This document shows positions 1-7,376 of a DNA stretch of 64,000 nucleotides, one piece after another. Both the position numbers and the translations under genes were made by a program. The stretch is taken from positions 186,001-250,000 of the forward strand of contig NZ_PRLC01000001.1 of NCBI RefSeq assembly GCF_003287455.1. The letters run 5' to 3'. The first letter of the stretch is position 1; the number at the start of each line of letters is the position of its first letter. This DNA comes from Faecalibacterium hattorii (GTDB lineage Bacteria; Bacillota; Clostridia; Oscillospirales; Ruminococcaceae). The notes under the pieces were generated by a model. That model did not search any database. It was not told the DNA's origin and saw only the letters and a list, made by a program, of their open reading frames with translations.

Positions 1-689
1 TTCGGCTGATCGATTTCACGGATTCGGAAGCCCGTTCCATGGTCGTGCGTCTTTCCATTTGCATACTGCCCAATCCGCAGGTCAATATAGATTCTGCCTT
101 GTTCCAGCAGCTCGATCATCGCATCATAATCAAATCCGCTTACCTCGTAAGCTTCTTCAAAATAAAACTCCTCATCCGCACCCGTCCCGCGGGACTGCGC
201 CTTTGCATAAACAAATTTGTTCTTGTATTTCTTTTCAAACGCTTTGCGGAGTTTTTCCCGCTCCCAGTATACATTTTCTGTTCCGAGTTCCGATGCGATC
301 GAAATTTTCTGAGCATCGCACACGATCTTCAGCTGATGCCCGGTATCTGCAATAGGAACAAAATGCGCTGCCGTCAGAGTGGAGTGCAAAACCTTTTCCT
401 CATTGTCATAGACACTGCTGGAATAGCCGTATTTCAGCCGGAGATATGTATTTGCTTTCGGAGGCTGCGGTGTTTTGGTGAACATCGTCAACATGCTCTG
501 TGAATTCACCCGGCAGGATTTCAGCTCATATTCCCCGAAGTCCGGCGCATCATGATTGTTTTCTTCAATGCCCAGCAGGTCTTCCAGTGTCTTGCCAACG
601 CCTGTCGGCCCGGCGCGATGTGTCCGGATCCAGCCCATTTCCTTGATTTTTCGGTACTCTCGGATAAAGTCTTCCAGCGTGTAGATCAT
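1..689 (-). CDS. MvaI/BcnI-family type II restriction endonuclease (partial, runs off left edge)
   Basis: The frame opens at ATG 689-687 behind an AAGGAAAAC ribosome-binding site and stays open to base 1, giving about 229 residues of an unfinished protein. The N-terminal half has features I recognise from the MvaI/BcnI endonuclease family: a KTLEDLLGIEENN stretch near residues 33-45, PD at 49-50 followed by ELK at 55-57 (a PD-(D/E)xK catalytic centre), and a SQSMLTMFTK segment at 63-72. Known members cut short sequences as monomers and are paired with a DNA methyltransferase; a partner would have to lie left of the window or elsewhere. The gene follows rnr in the same direction but is separated from it by a terminator, so it is probably expressed independently. 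It lies outside the guaA element. The family call is firm; specificity cannot be read. Confidence 0.85.
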   Translation of the reverse strand, partial: MIYTLEDFIREYRKIKEMGWIRTHRAGPTGVGKTLEDLLGIEENNHDAPDFGEYELKSCRVNSQSMLTMFTKTPQPPKANTYLRLKYGYSSSVYDNEEKVLHSTLTAAHFVPIADTGHQLKIVCDAQKISIASELGTENVYWEREKLRKAFEKKYKNKFVYAKAQSRGTGADEEFYFEEAYEVSGFDYDAMIELLEQGRIYIDLRIGQYANGKTHDHGTGFRIREIDQP

Positions 690-710
690 ATGTTTTCCTT
701 TCGTTTTTTC

Positions 711-745
711 TATAAAAAATGGCCCGCATTTCGCGAGCCATTTAA
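711..745 (-). terminator. rnr intrinsic terminator
   Basis: The arms 733-743 and 717-727 pair over 11 bp with one G-U and a 5-nt loop. On the minus strand the hairpin is followed by TTTTTATAG, ten bases after the rnr stop codon. Confidence 0.85.
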
Positions 746-754
746 TAAAATCTA

Positions 755-2875
755 TTACTGCTTATTCTCCGGGGCGACCTCAAAATCGACCTTGCCGAGG
801 TTGACGTCGGCGCGGACGATGGTGATCATCATGCTGTCGCCGAGGTTCCAGTTCTTGCCGGAAACGGGGTCGGACAGGCGGATGCCCTCGGTGAGGGTGG
901 TGCCGGTAGCCGTCAGGCTGGAAGCGGGCACGAAGCCCTCCACGCCGTTCTCCAGCTCGACGAAGAGGCCGCGCTGGGTGACGCCGGAGATGATGCCCTC
1001 GTAGCACTCGCCTAGATGGCGGCGGGCGTACTCCGCCTTATAGCAGTCCTCGGCCTTGCGCTCAATCTGCACGGCGATGACTTCCCGCTCGCTGGACTGC
1101 TTGGCTGCCTGTGCCGCAAAGTCGGTGTAGCGGATGGCCATGGTTTCCTTGTCGGTGCCACTGAGCAGGTCGGTCATGATGCGGTGGATGGCAAGGTCCG
1201 GGTAACGGCGGATAGGGCTGGTGAAGTGAGCATAGTCTTTCAGCACCAGACCGTAGTGGCCCTTGGGTTTCTCCTCATAACACGCCTTGGACATGCAGCG
1301 GAGCATACCGGTGTTGATGATCTCCTCAAAGGAGGTGCCGCGCACACCTTCCAGAATCCCGCTCAGCTCCTTGGGGGTGGGCACATCCTTGGCGAAGTGG
1401 TCGTTGATGCCGCATGCCTGAAGCAGAGCGTGGAGACGCTCCAGCTTCTCGCCGTTGGGTTCCTCGTGGACACGGTAGACGAAGGGGATCTGCTTAACAC
1501 GGGCGAAGTGGGCCGCGCACTGGTTGGCCAGCAGCATGAACTCCTCGATCATGGCCTCGCTCTCGCCGGAGGTGCGCTTCTTGACGTCGATGCAGTGGCC
1601 GTCCTCATCGAGGATCAGCTTTACTTCCCCGCTCTCGAAGTCGATGCAGCCGCGCTCGGTGCGCAGACGGGCACGGTGGCCGTACAGCTCCTTCATGGCG
1701 GGCAATTGATCCAGCACTTCGGCGTACTTTGCCTGAATCTCGGCATCCGCCGTCCCGGCCAGCAGGGCGTTGATCTCAGAATACACACCCTTGACCCGGC
1801 TGCAGATGACCGACTTGACGAAGCGGTAATCGGTCAGGTTGCCGTCCTTGTCCAGACGCATCAGGCAGGAGAATGCAAGGCGCAGCTCCTTCTCGTTCAG
1901 CGAGCAGATGCCGTTGGACAGGCTCTTGGGCAGCATGGGCACCACCTGATCCGCGTAGTACACAGAGGTGGCGCGGTTGAAGGCTTCCTCATTCAACTCC
2001 GAACCGGGCTTGACGTAATTGGAAACGTCCGCAATGTGGACACCCAGCTCAAAGCCGCCCTCCGGGGTGCGGGTCAGGCTGATGGCATCGTCGATGTCCT
2101 TGGTCTCGGCGCTGTCGATGGTGAAGATGGGCAGGGCACGCAGGTCCATGCGGCCCTCGCAGTCCTTCTCAGAAACCGTCATATCCTCGAACTTCTTTGC
2201 TTCTTCGCGGACCTTGTCCGGGAAGCGGGTATGGATATCGCGGGCGTAGAGCAGCGCCTTGGCGCAGCGCTTGGCCTCGTCACTGCTGCCGAACCGCATG
2301 GCCACGCCGACGCGGTGGTCTTCCTGCCGGTTGCCGCGCATCAGGATCTCGACGGCTACCTTGTCGCCGTCCTTGGCACCGCCTTCGCAGTCCCGCATGA
2401 GCTGCATGGAGATGGCCGGGCAGTCGTCCGGCACGAACTTCAGGCGGCCCTCGATCCGGCGGACCGTACCCACGAGGTCGTTCTTCTCGGTGAGGACGGC
2501 GAGGATCGCGCCCTCGTCGCTGCCCTCCACACGGGGATGCTCAAATTTCTCGACAAGGACCTCGTCGCCGGGCATTGCGCCGCGGGTGAAACGGCCGGGG
2601 ATGAAGATATCGCTGGTCTCATCCTCCAGCATGACGAAGGCAAAGTTCTTGCCCAGCTTGACCACCTTGCACAGCAGTGCCTTTTCGGCACGGCCGGAGC
2701 GCACGGTAAAGAACACGCCCGAACGCTGGCAGATGACGGCGTCGTGCACCAGAGAATCCAGTGCCTCCATCACCTTGCGGTCGGCCCCGCGGTCGCCGCC
2801 GAAGCGGGCCTTCAGGTCCTTGACGGTGCAGGGCTGATTTTGGATGGCATGTTCCACTTTATCGCGTAATGACAT
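755..2875 (-). CDS. rnr: Ribonuclease R (RNB/VacB family 3'-5' exoribonuclease)
   Basis: The 706-residue protein is a processive 3'-5' hydrolytic exoribonuclease that degrades structured RNA and takes part in rRNA and tmRNA-linked quality control. An N-terminal winged-helix-like segment is followed by cold-shock/OB regions (about 60-200) and the RNB catalytic domain. The metal-binding cluster is visible as D254, D260, D262 and D263 in IDSAETKDIDDAI. A C-terminal S1 domain (about 620-700) contains the EGIISGVTQRGLFVELENGVEG pattern. Length matches the family. The start at 2875 has a GGAG site eight bases upstream. It lies downstream of secG, an arrangement common in Firmicutes, but smpB does not follow here; a restriction gene does. 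Identification is secure. Confidence 0.96.
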   Translation of the reverse strand: MSLRDKVEHAIQNQPCTVKDLKARFGGDRGADRKVMEALDSLVHDAVICQRSGVFFTVRSGRAEKALLCKVVKLGKNFAFVMLEDETSDIFIPGRFTRGAMPGDEVLVEKFEHPRVEGSDEGAILAVLTEKNDLVGTVRRIEGRLKFVPDDCPAISMQLMRDCEGGAKDGDKVAVEILMRGNRQEDHRVGVAMRFGSSDEAKRCAKALLYARDIHTRFPDKVREEAKKFEDMTVSEKDCEGRMDLRALPIFTIDSAETKDIDDAISLTRTPEGGFELGVHIADVSNYVKPGSELNEEAFNRATSVYYADQVVPMLPKSLSNGICSLNEKELRLAFSCLMRLDKDGNLTDYRFVKSVICSRVKGVYSEINALLAGTADAEIQAKYAEVLDQLPAMKELYGHRARLRTERGCIDFESGEVKLILDEDGHCIDVKKRTSGESEAMIEEFMLLANQCAAHFARVKQIPFVYRVHEEPNGEKLERLHALLQACGINDHFAKDVPTPKELSGILEGVRGTSFEEIINTGMLRCMSKACYEEKPKGHYGLVLKDYAHFTSPIRRYPDLAIHRIMTDLLSGTDKETMAIRYTDFAAQAAKQSSEREVIAVQIERKAEDCYKAEYARRHLGECYEGIISGVTQRGLFVELENGVEGFVPASSLTATGTTLTEGIRLSDPVSGKNWNLGDSMMITIVRADVNLGKVDFEVAPENKQ

Positions 2876-2954
2876 AAATTTTACTCCTTAACTTCCACAG
2901 CCGACCCACCTCCACCGGGCGGCGGCTCTTCCCTCTCATCAGAAAAAATAGGCA

Positions 2955-2984
2955 GAAAAACAGCCCCGCCTTACACGGGGCTGT
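2955..2984 (-). terminator. secG terminator
   Basis: CAGCCCCG (2961-2968) pairs perfectly with CGGGGCTG (2976-2983), and on the minus strand the stem is followed by TTTTTC. It lies just after secG and before rnr, so the two genes are at least partly uncoupled. Confidence 0.85.
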
Positions 2985-2994
2985 GCATGAGTGC

Positions 2995-3243
2995 TCAGGC
3001 CAGACGGCTGGCGAACACACAGGCCAGAATGGCCACCACAAAGAACACGACGCCGGCAACGCGGGTCACCTTGGCCAGCATCTGATCGGCAGGGGTCAGG
3101 CGTGCATTGTTTGCGCCGTATGCGCCGCCGTTGATCGCACCGGACAGCCCCTGACCGTGGGTGTGCTGCATCAGGGTGAGGACGATGATAACGACCGAGA
3201 CGGCAAGCAGGACGACACCGCCGACGATTTCAATAGCAGACAT
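2995..3243 (-). CDS. secG: Preprotein translocase subunit SecG
   Basis: This 82-residue protein has the SecG layout: a first membrane helix at about 4-24, the conserved short cytoplasmic loop LMQHTHGQGLSGAINGGAYG, and a second helix at about 58-79. SecG joins SecY and SecE in the inner membrane and aids the SecA-driven cycle of protein export. A typical promoter lies upstream (TTGCTT at 3324-3329 and TATTAT at 3301-3306, 17 bp apart, both on the minus strand), and a ribosome-binding site AAAGGAG precedes the ATG. The gene lies between the penicillin-binding protein gene and rnr on the same strand and has its own terminator. Length and loop sequence make the call firm. Confidence 0.95.
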   Translation of the reverse strand: MSAIEIVGGVVLLAVSVVIIVLTLMQHTHGQGLSGAINGGAYGANNARLTPADQMLAKVTRVAGVVFFVVAILACVFASRLA

Positions 3244-3300
3244 GGATGGAACGCTCCTTTTATTATTAGTTTCATTGAGACTACATACAAATACAAGGAT

Positions 3301-3329
3301 ATAATAGCATACAACGGCGCAAAAAGCAA
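3301..3329 (-). promoter_or_regulatory. secG promoter
   Basis: Minus strand TTGCTT (3329-3324), 17-bp spacer, TATTAT (3306-3301), about 60 bp before secG. It lies in the gap after the penicillin-binding protein gene. Confidence 0.6.
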
Positions 3330-3342
3330 GAACAACTGCGCT

Positions 3343-4932
3343 TCACGCGCCGAAATTTTCCAGCATCTCTGCCAATGCGGCAAAAATGGCAGCGCTGGAA
3401 TGGGCCGGGACGGTCTGCGCGTCCTGCAATACCACGATGGTATACTGCGGTTTTTCTGCCGGGAACACCCCGGCAAACCAGTTGTTTTTCAGCTCCACGC
3501 CGTCCCGGAACTGCCCGGTCTGGGCGGTGCCGGTCTTGCCCGCAGCCGTCGTTTCCGGCAACGCCGCCTCGTGCCCTGTGCCGTTCTCCACCACCCCCGC
3601 CAGCAGCATCCGCAGGGCCGACGCGGTTCCCTCCGAGACCACCCGCTCCGCCCTCCTGTGGGCCAACGGCGTCAACGGTTCGCCGGTCGTTTCGTCCAGC
3701 GTGTTCCTTAGAAAGAGAGGTTCCCGATACATCCCGGTCACAAGGGCGTTCAGCATCCCGGCGATCTGTACCGGCGTCGCCAGCAGCTCGCCCTGCCCGA
3801 AGCAGAAATTTGCGTAGGCCCCGCTGGACGTCAGGGCAGCCAGCTCCGGCAGCTTCCCCGCCGCGGTGCGGAAGCTATCGGTCAGCTCCACAGCCTGCCC
3901 AAAGCCAAGCTGCTCCGCCAGCGTGCGCACCCGCTCTGCCCCTAGTGTCTGCCCCAAGCGGATGAAATATCCATTGCAGCTTTTTTCCAGCGCAGCCGCC
4001 AGATCCACCTCGCCGTGGGCGACCCCGCCCGCGCAGCGGAAGATCTGGCCATCCACCTCGCACCAGCCGGGGCAGTGATACACAAGGCCCGTCTCCCCCG
4101 CTTCCAGCGCGGCAGCGGCCAGCACCGGCTTGAACACCGACCCCACCGCGTAGCTCTGAAATGCCCGATTGAGCATGGGGCTGTCCGGCGCGTTCAGGCT
4201 GGCCGCCGGGTCTGCCGGGTCATACCCCGGCACGCTGACGCACGCCCGTACTTCGGCACCGGCCGTTTCCAGCACCACAATGCTCCCCGTCGTCATCATC
4301 CGGGCCGCGACGGCTTCCGCCGCCCGCTGGACATCCCGCGAAAGGGTCAACTGCACCCCCACAGCCCCGCTGTCGGCGTGGGTCTGCTCCGGCGTTTCCC
4401 GCAGCTTCCCCTGCGCGTTGACAAGACAGGTCAGCGTGTCGCCCTCCCCGGTGCCGGAAAGGGCCGCATCGAAAGCCGCTTCCAGCCCCGCCGCTCCTTT
4501 GCCGTCTCCATCCACATACCCGATCAGATGCTCCGCCAGCGGTGCCGCCGAGAAACGAACGGACACCGGCCAGCAAGAAATTCCAAGCGCTGAAACATCC
4601 TGCTCCACCTCAAGAAAAAACGGAGCAAGCGCGTTTCGTTTCTGGTAGAGCAGGGCCTGTCCGGCCGCATCGGTACAGGAAAACAGCCTCGTATAATTTC
4701 CCTCGCCGGGAACGCAGAGTGCTTCCCATTTTGTGCCAAGACCTGTCAGAAGATGGCCTTCACAGTCGTAGAAATTCCCTCGCCGCGCCGGGAGACGGAG
4801 CGTGACCACGCTCTGCGCCGCCGCACGGGCCGCATAAGCCGGATTCGAGCAGAGCCAGTACAACCGGCAGACCACCGCCGCAAAGCACCCCACCAACAGT
4901 GCATACAGTGCCACCACCCGCCGCCCGGACAT
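3343..4932 (-). CDS. Class B penicillin-binding protein (transpeptidase, SpoVD/PBP2-like)
   Basis: This 529-residue membrane-anchored D,D-transpeptidase cross-links peptidoglycan on the outer face of the membrane. An N-terminal signal-anchor helix lies at about 6-26, followed by a PBP-dimer-like region beginning with the RLPARRGNFYD segment near 46-56. The transpeptidase domain carries the three catalytic motifs: SVFK (S265-K268, nucleophile Ser265), SCN (318-320) and KTGTA (466-470). At 529 residues it is short for a class B enzyme and lacks any C-terminal PASTA domain. The start at 4932 follows a GGGGGCG site. Before the mobile element arrived it would have been the gene next downstream of guaA. 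Whether it serves septation, elongation or sporulation cannot be decided from the sequence. Confidence 0.9.
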   Translation of the reverse strand: MSGRRVVALYALLVGCFAAVVCRLYWLCSNPAYAARAAAQSVVTLRLPARRGNFYDCEGHLLTGLGTKWEALCVPGEGNYTRLFSCTDAAGQALLYQKRNALAPFFLEVEQDVSALGISCWPVSVRFSAAPLAEHLIGYVDGDGKGAAGLEAAFDAALSGTGEGDTLTCLVNAQGKLRETPEQTHADSGAVGVQLTLSRDVQRAAEAVAARMMTTGSIVVLETAGAEVRACVSVPGYDPADPAASLNAPDSPMLNRAFQSYAVGSVFKPVLAAAALEAGETGLVYHCPGWCEVDGQIFRCAGGVAHGEVDLAAALEKSCNGYFIRLGQTLGAERVRTLAEQLGFGQAVELTDSFRTAAGKLPELAALTSSGAYANFCFGQGELLATPVQIAGMLNALVTGMYREPLFLRNTLDETTGEPLTPLAHRRAERVVSEGTASALRMLLAGVVENGTGHEAALPETTAAGKTGTAQTGQFRDGVELKNNWFAGVFPAEKPQYTIVVLQDAQTVPAHSSAAIFAALAEMLENFGA

Positions 4933-4983
4933 CGAACCGCCCCCTTTGAAAAATAGGATGGGCTGGGTAGGCCGTGGGTAAAC

Positions 4984-5027
4984 AAAAAGGAGACGGAGCC
5001 TTCCGAATGGGAAGTCCCGTCTCCTGC
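4984..5027 (-). terminator. Intrinsic terminator, probably the original guaA terminator
   Basis: AGGAGACGG (4990-4998) pairs with its complement at about 5018-5026, with a second inner stem (CTTCC/GGAAG). On the minus strand it is followed by TTTTTGTTT. It lies about 60 bp beyond the left core site, where the guaA transcript would have ended before insertion. Confidence 0.75.
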
Positions 5028-5084
5028 GGCGTGATGAGTTGGATTTGCGAATTATTTTCTGAGGTTTGACTGTAATGACCTTTT

Positions 5085-5098
5085 ATTATTCGAGCTCG
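5085..5098. other. Left attachment core (attL) of the guaA-integrated element
   Basis: The 14 bases ATTATTCGAGCTCG match 13 of 14 bases at 22985-22998 in the same orientation. Read on the minus strand this site gives GAG CTC GAA TAA (Glu-Leu-Glu-stop), the same C-terminus as guaA, so it is the displaced 3' end of the original guaA gene. Confidence 0.85.
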
Positions 5099-5114
5099 GT
5101 AAGTTTATTTCTTT

Positions 5115-5134
5115 ACTAAACAAATTTGTTTAGT
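5115..5134. promoter_or_regulatory. 20-bp perfect palindrome inside the left end of the element
   Basis: The sequence has perfect dyad symmetry with half-site ACTAAACA. The same half-site occurs at 22192-22199 inside the int/xis promoter. It may be a binding site for the element's repressor or excisionase; this is inference. Confidence 0.5.
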
Positions 5135-5200
5135 GTGTCTATTCTTGGATGTTCACTTTTCCATGAGATTGCTGTGCTAGATGTGGCTTGATGATTTTTT

Positions 5201-5219
5201 AGTATCAGGATAGTATCAC
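5201..5219. repeat. Arm-type integrase site, left end (AGTATCA-N4-AGTATCAC)
   Basis: Two direct AGTATCA copies are spaced by four bases, about 100 bp inside the left core. The same arrangement in the same orientation lies at 22910-22928 near the right core. Paired short direct repeats flanking the cores are typical arm sites of tyrosine integrases. Confidence 0.65.
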
Positions 5220-5243
5220 GCAACCAGCGGAATCTCTGTGAGT

Positions 5244-5272
5244 ATTATACCGAACTCTCCCTCATAAAGCAA
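5244..5272 (-). promoter_or_regulatory. Outward-facing promoter at the left end of the element
   Basis: On the minus strand TTGCTT (5272-5267) and TATAAT (5249-5244) are separated by 17 bp, just after the stop of the CD-NTase gene. No reading frame of note follows before the core site at 5098. A transcript would run about 210-250 nt across the arm and core sites to the hairpin at 4984-5027. Confidence 0.5.
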
Positions 5273-5284
5273 GTCTGTTCTCTA

Positions 5285-6601
5285 CTACCGAATGTTTACA
5301 ATAAATTCCTTACTTTTCGCTACACAAATTCCATTTTTTATAATAAAGCATTGCACTGAATGTGTTCCTTTATACAAAGTGCTTTCCCTCTTCCCATCAA
5401 ATCCCTCATTGGATGGTTCAAAATTTCCTCGTAAGCAATTTGCCATTGTAGCTTCTTGCCCAGTATTCACAACTTGCCATATAACGCTATATGGTCGCTT
5501 TACTCCAGTTAATGCCCGAAAATGCAATGTGCATCTTTTTTCAAGTGGGATATCGTTGCTTATATACTCAACATCGCTTCCATCTGCTGCAGTCACTCTT
5601 AATGTTATAAAAGCAGCTCCACCACGCTGCATAGGCCATCTTGGCTTTTCCTTATAAGGTGCGAATATACAGCTGTATACATTATTAACGCTTGAGCATG
5701 CAATAGCCTTGCAGCCTTCTTTGGGGAATTCATCTCCTAATATTTTTCTCCATGTATCATTTTCTGTTCCTTCATCGTTTAACATTGAAACATGCTCACT
5801 AAGTTTATCTATAAAATTAGAAAAATCTGTTGTACTATACCCGGCCAGCAGATCATTGCCCTCAATTTTTTCTGATGGGTCACTTATAGTTGGATTCACT
5901 CCGGCATCTGCATAATCTTCTTTATATGCAGCTACTATATTTTGCATTGTTGCAATAAGAAAATCTTCTGTTCCAAGAGATGAATCTCCCAAATTATCTG
6001 CTATGATTTTTTCTAGTGTAATTCCTTTGGGATATTTAATATCCTCTGGACAATTTGTCTGACGCCACCACTTAAATATTTTTACAAGTGGTTTATATTT
6101 TTTATTATGTTCTTTGTTGACTGTAGTAGACCACACTTTATGACCTTTAGGATCAGTTTTTGTCCATTCTCCTGTATTAGAATCCCCAATATAATACACT
6201 TCCTCATCATCTTGATCAGAGATAACTGGAACAACATCTATTGACAGTCCGCCCATCTCAATTCCAACAGAATGCGATTGAATTGTTGCTGAATTATAAT
6301 TCGCATTTTGAATCAAGACATCTTTTAACTCACTTATTACTTTCTTGGAATCATCTGTCATCTCATAAGATGTCACAACTATAATGTCCACATCTCTCTT
6401 TTTCCCTTTAGATGTGGGTCTAATAGATGTATGTTTTGCGTATGAACCGGACAAAAATGTATCTACATGTATTTTTTTATAAGTATCATGATTCTTCAGA
6501 TAATCCCTCAATGTACTTTGCAAACTGCTAATATATGCCACTGTTGTACTACTCGGTTCGATTTCCGACAAGAAATTATTGAAATCCCGCTGTTTCGCCA
6601 T
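5285..6601 (-). CDS. CD-NTase: SMODS nucleotidyltransferase with C-terminal AGS-C sensor domain
   Basis: This 438-residue protein of the cGAS/DncV-like nucleotidyltransferase superfamily would make a cyclic or linear oligonucleotide signal, as in CBASS anti-phage systems. The fold's signature is present: GS at 52-53, DVD with metal-binding Asp70 and Asp72, and the third acidic residue Asp122 in LSIDVVPV. The C-terminal part (about 300-438) matches the AGS-C sensor domain I know from Burroughs-type conflict systems, with the pattern LHFRALTGVKRPYSVIWQVVNTG. The start has an AAGGAAAG site. It is the last gene of the operon, 13 bp after the DUF6602-like gene, which is the candidate effector. It looks clearly AT-richer than the core genes. 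Product nucleotide and trigger are unknown. Confidence 0.85.
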   Translation of the reverse strand: MAKQRDFNNFLSEIEPSSTTVAYISSLQSTLRDYLKNHDTYKKIHVDTFLSGSYAKHTSIRPTSKGKKRDVDIIVVTSYEMTDDSKKVISELKDVLIQNANYNSATIQSHSVGIEMGGLSIDVVPVISDQDDEEVYYIGDSNTGEWTKTDPKGHKVWSTTVNKEHNKKYKPLVKIFKWWRQTNCPEDIKYPKGITLEKIIADNLGDSSLGTEDFLIATMQNIVAAYKEDYADAGVNPTISDPSEKIEGNDLLAGYSTTDFSNFIDKLSEHVSMLNDEGTENDTWRKILGDEFPKEGCKAIACSSVNNVYSCIFAPYKEKPRWPMQRGGAAFITLRVTAADGSDVEYISNDIPLEKRCTLHFRALTGVKRPYSVIWQVVNTGQEATMANCLRGNFEPSNEGFDGKRESTLYKGTHSVQCFIIKNGICVAKSKEFIVNIR

Positions 6602-6614
6602 AGTCTTTCCTTTC

Positions 6615-7352
6615 TTATGGATGTTGATGAACTTCTATCTTTTGCGCATACGCATTATAATCAATTGCTGGTACGGTTCCTATTTCCTGCAATTTTCCCA
6701 AAACTTTCAAAAGAAAATATACAAGTGATTTTGACTTGTCGCAGTAACTTATTGTCTTATCCCCTCGATCACATACAAAAGTTCCTGCTGCCACACAGCA
6801 TATCATATCAAGCCTTTTCAACTCGTTTTCAGATAGGTTGTTTGCAATGTTATCTATAGTACTCGATTCTGCCCAGTCAGATGTTGTTGTTAATAGTCCT
6901 GCAACAATTTTGTGTAGTGGTTTAGGGTCATATTTTCCTCCTGCGTGCTTTATTGCCACTGATGTCCGTTTTAATTTTCTTACACTTTCTGTCTTATGTT
7001 GGGCATATTCCATATAGCCTTTGTTTAGGCTTTGCTTTACTTCAAAAACTGCATATACGCTTTCCGCTGGAATCAAAAATGTTTCATTGTGTTTAAGCAC
7101 CAGATATGAGTACTGTCTATCGTAAATGATTACATCTATTTGTTCGCTTTCGTTCCCATCTGCATCAATTACAACTCCTTTGGCAACAGCATATCTATTC
7201 GGAAGATATGCCATTAGCCACTCTCTCCAATTATCTTCTGTGTCGTCCCCTTTCATTCCAGGATGCATCAATACTGATGCGCCAGTCTTTAGCCCTGCTT
7301 CCATTTCTTGTTGCATTCCATCATACAGTTTTCCAAGATCAACACTCGGCAT
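6615..7352 (-). CDS. DUF6602-like protein with PD-(D/E)xK nuclease-like core; candidate effector of the CD-NTase
   Basis: The 245-residue protein is soluble, with no signal peptide or membrane segment. The N-terminal half has a W-R-E-W-L helix (42-46), the segment LPNRYAVAKGVVIDADG, then QIDVIIYD with Asp73 and VYAVFEVK with Glu104 and Lys106. D...ExK on consecutive strands is the usual reading of a PD-(D/E)xK nuclease core, and the overall pattern is what I recall for the DUF6602 family. The C-terminal half is unassigned. It sits 24 bp after hsdR and 13 bp before the CD-NTase, so it is co-transcribed with both. Its role could be effector of the CD-NTase signal or an accessory to the type I system; the sequence does not settle which. 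Confidence 0.6.
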   Translation of the reverse strand: MPSVDLGKLYDGMQQEMEAGLKTGASVLMHPGMKGDDTEDNWREWLMAYLPNRYAVAKGVVIDADGNESEQIDVIIYDRQYSYLVLKHNETFLIPAESVYAVFEVKQSLNKGYMEYAQHKTESVRKLKRTSVAIKHAGGKYDPKPLHKIVAGLLTTTSDWAESSTIDNIANNLSENELKRLDMICCVAAGTFVCDRGDKTISYCDKSKSLVYFLLKVLGKLQEIGTVPAIDYNAYAQKIEVHQHP

Positions 7353-7376
7353 TTTCGCATTCCTCCACTCTTAATT

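Noticed and set aside
39-503. Plus-strand frame of 154 codons at the left edge
   Set aside because: It is antisense to the MvaI/BcnI endonuclease frame, which has recognisable catalytic motifs and a ribosome-binding site.
1016-2869. Open frame of 617 codons on the plus strand opposite rnr
   Set aside because: It lies wholly antisense to rnr, has no family pattern or ribosome-binding site, and is explained by GC-rich codon use of the real gene.
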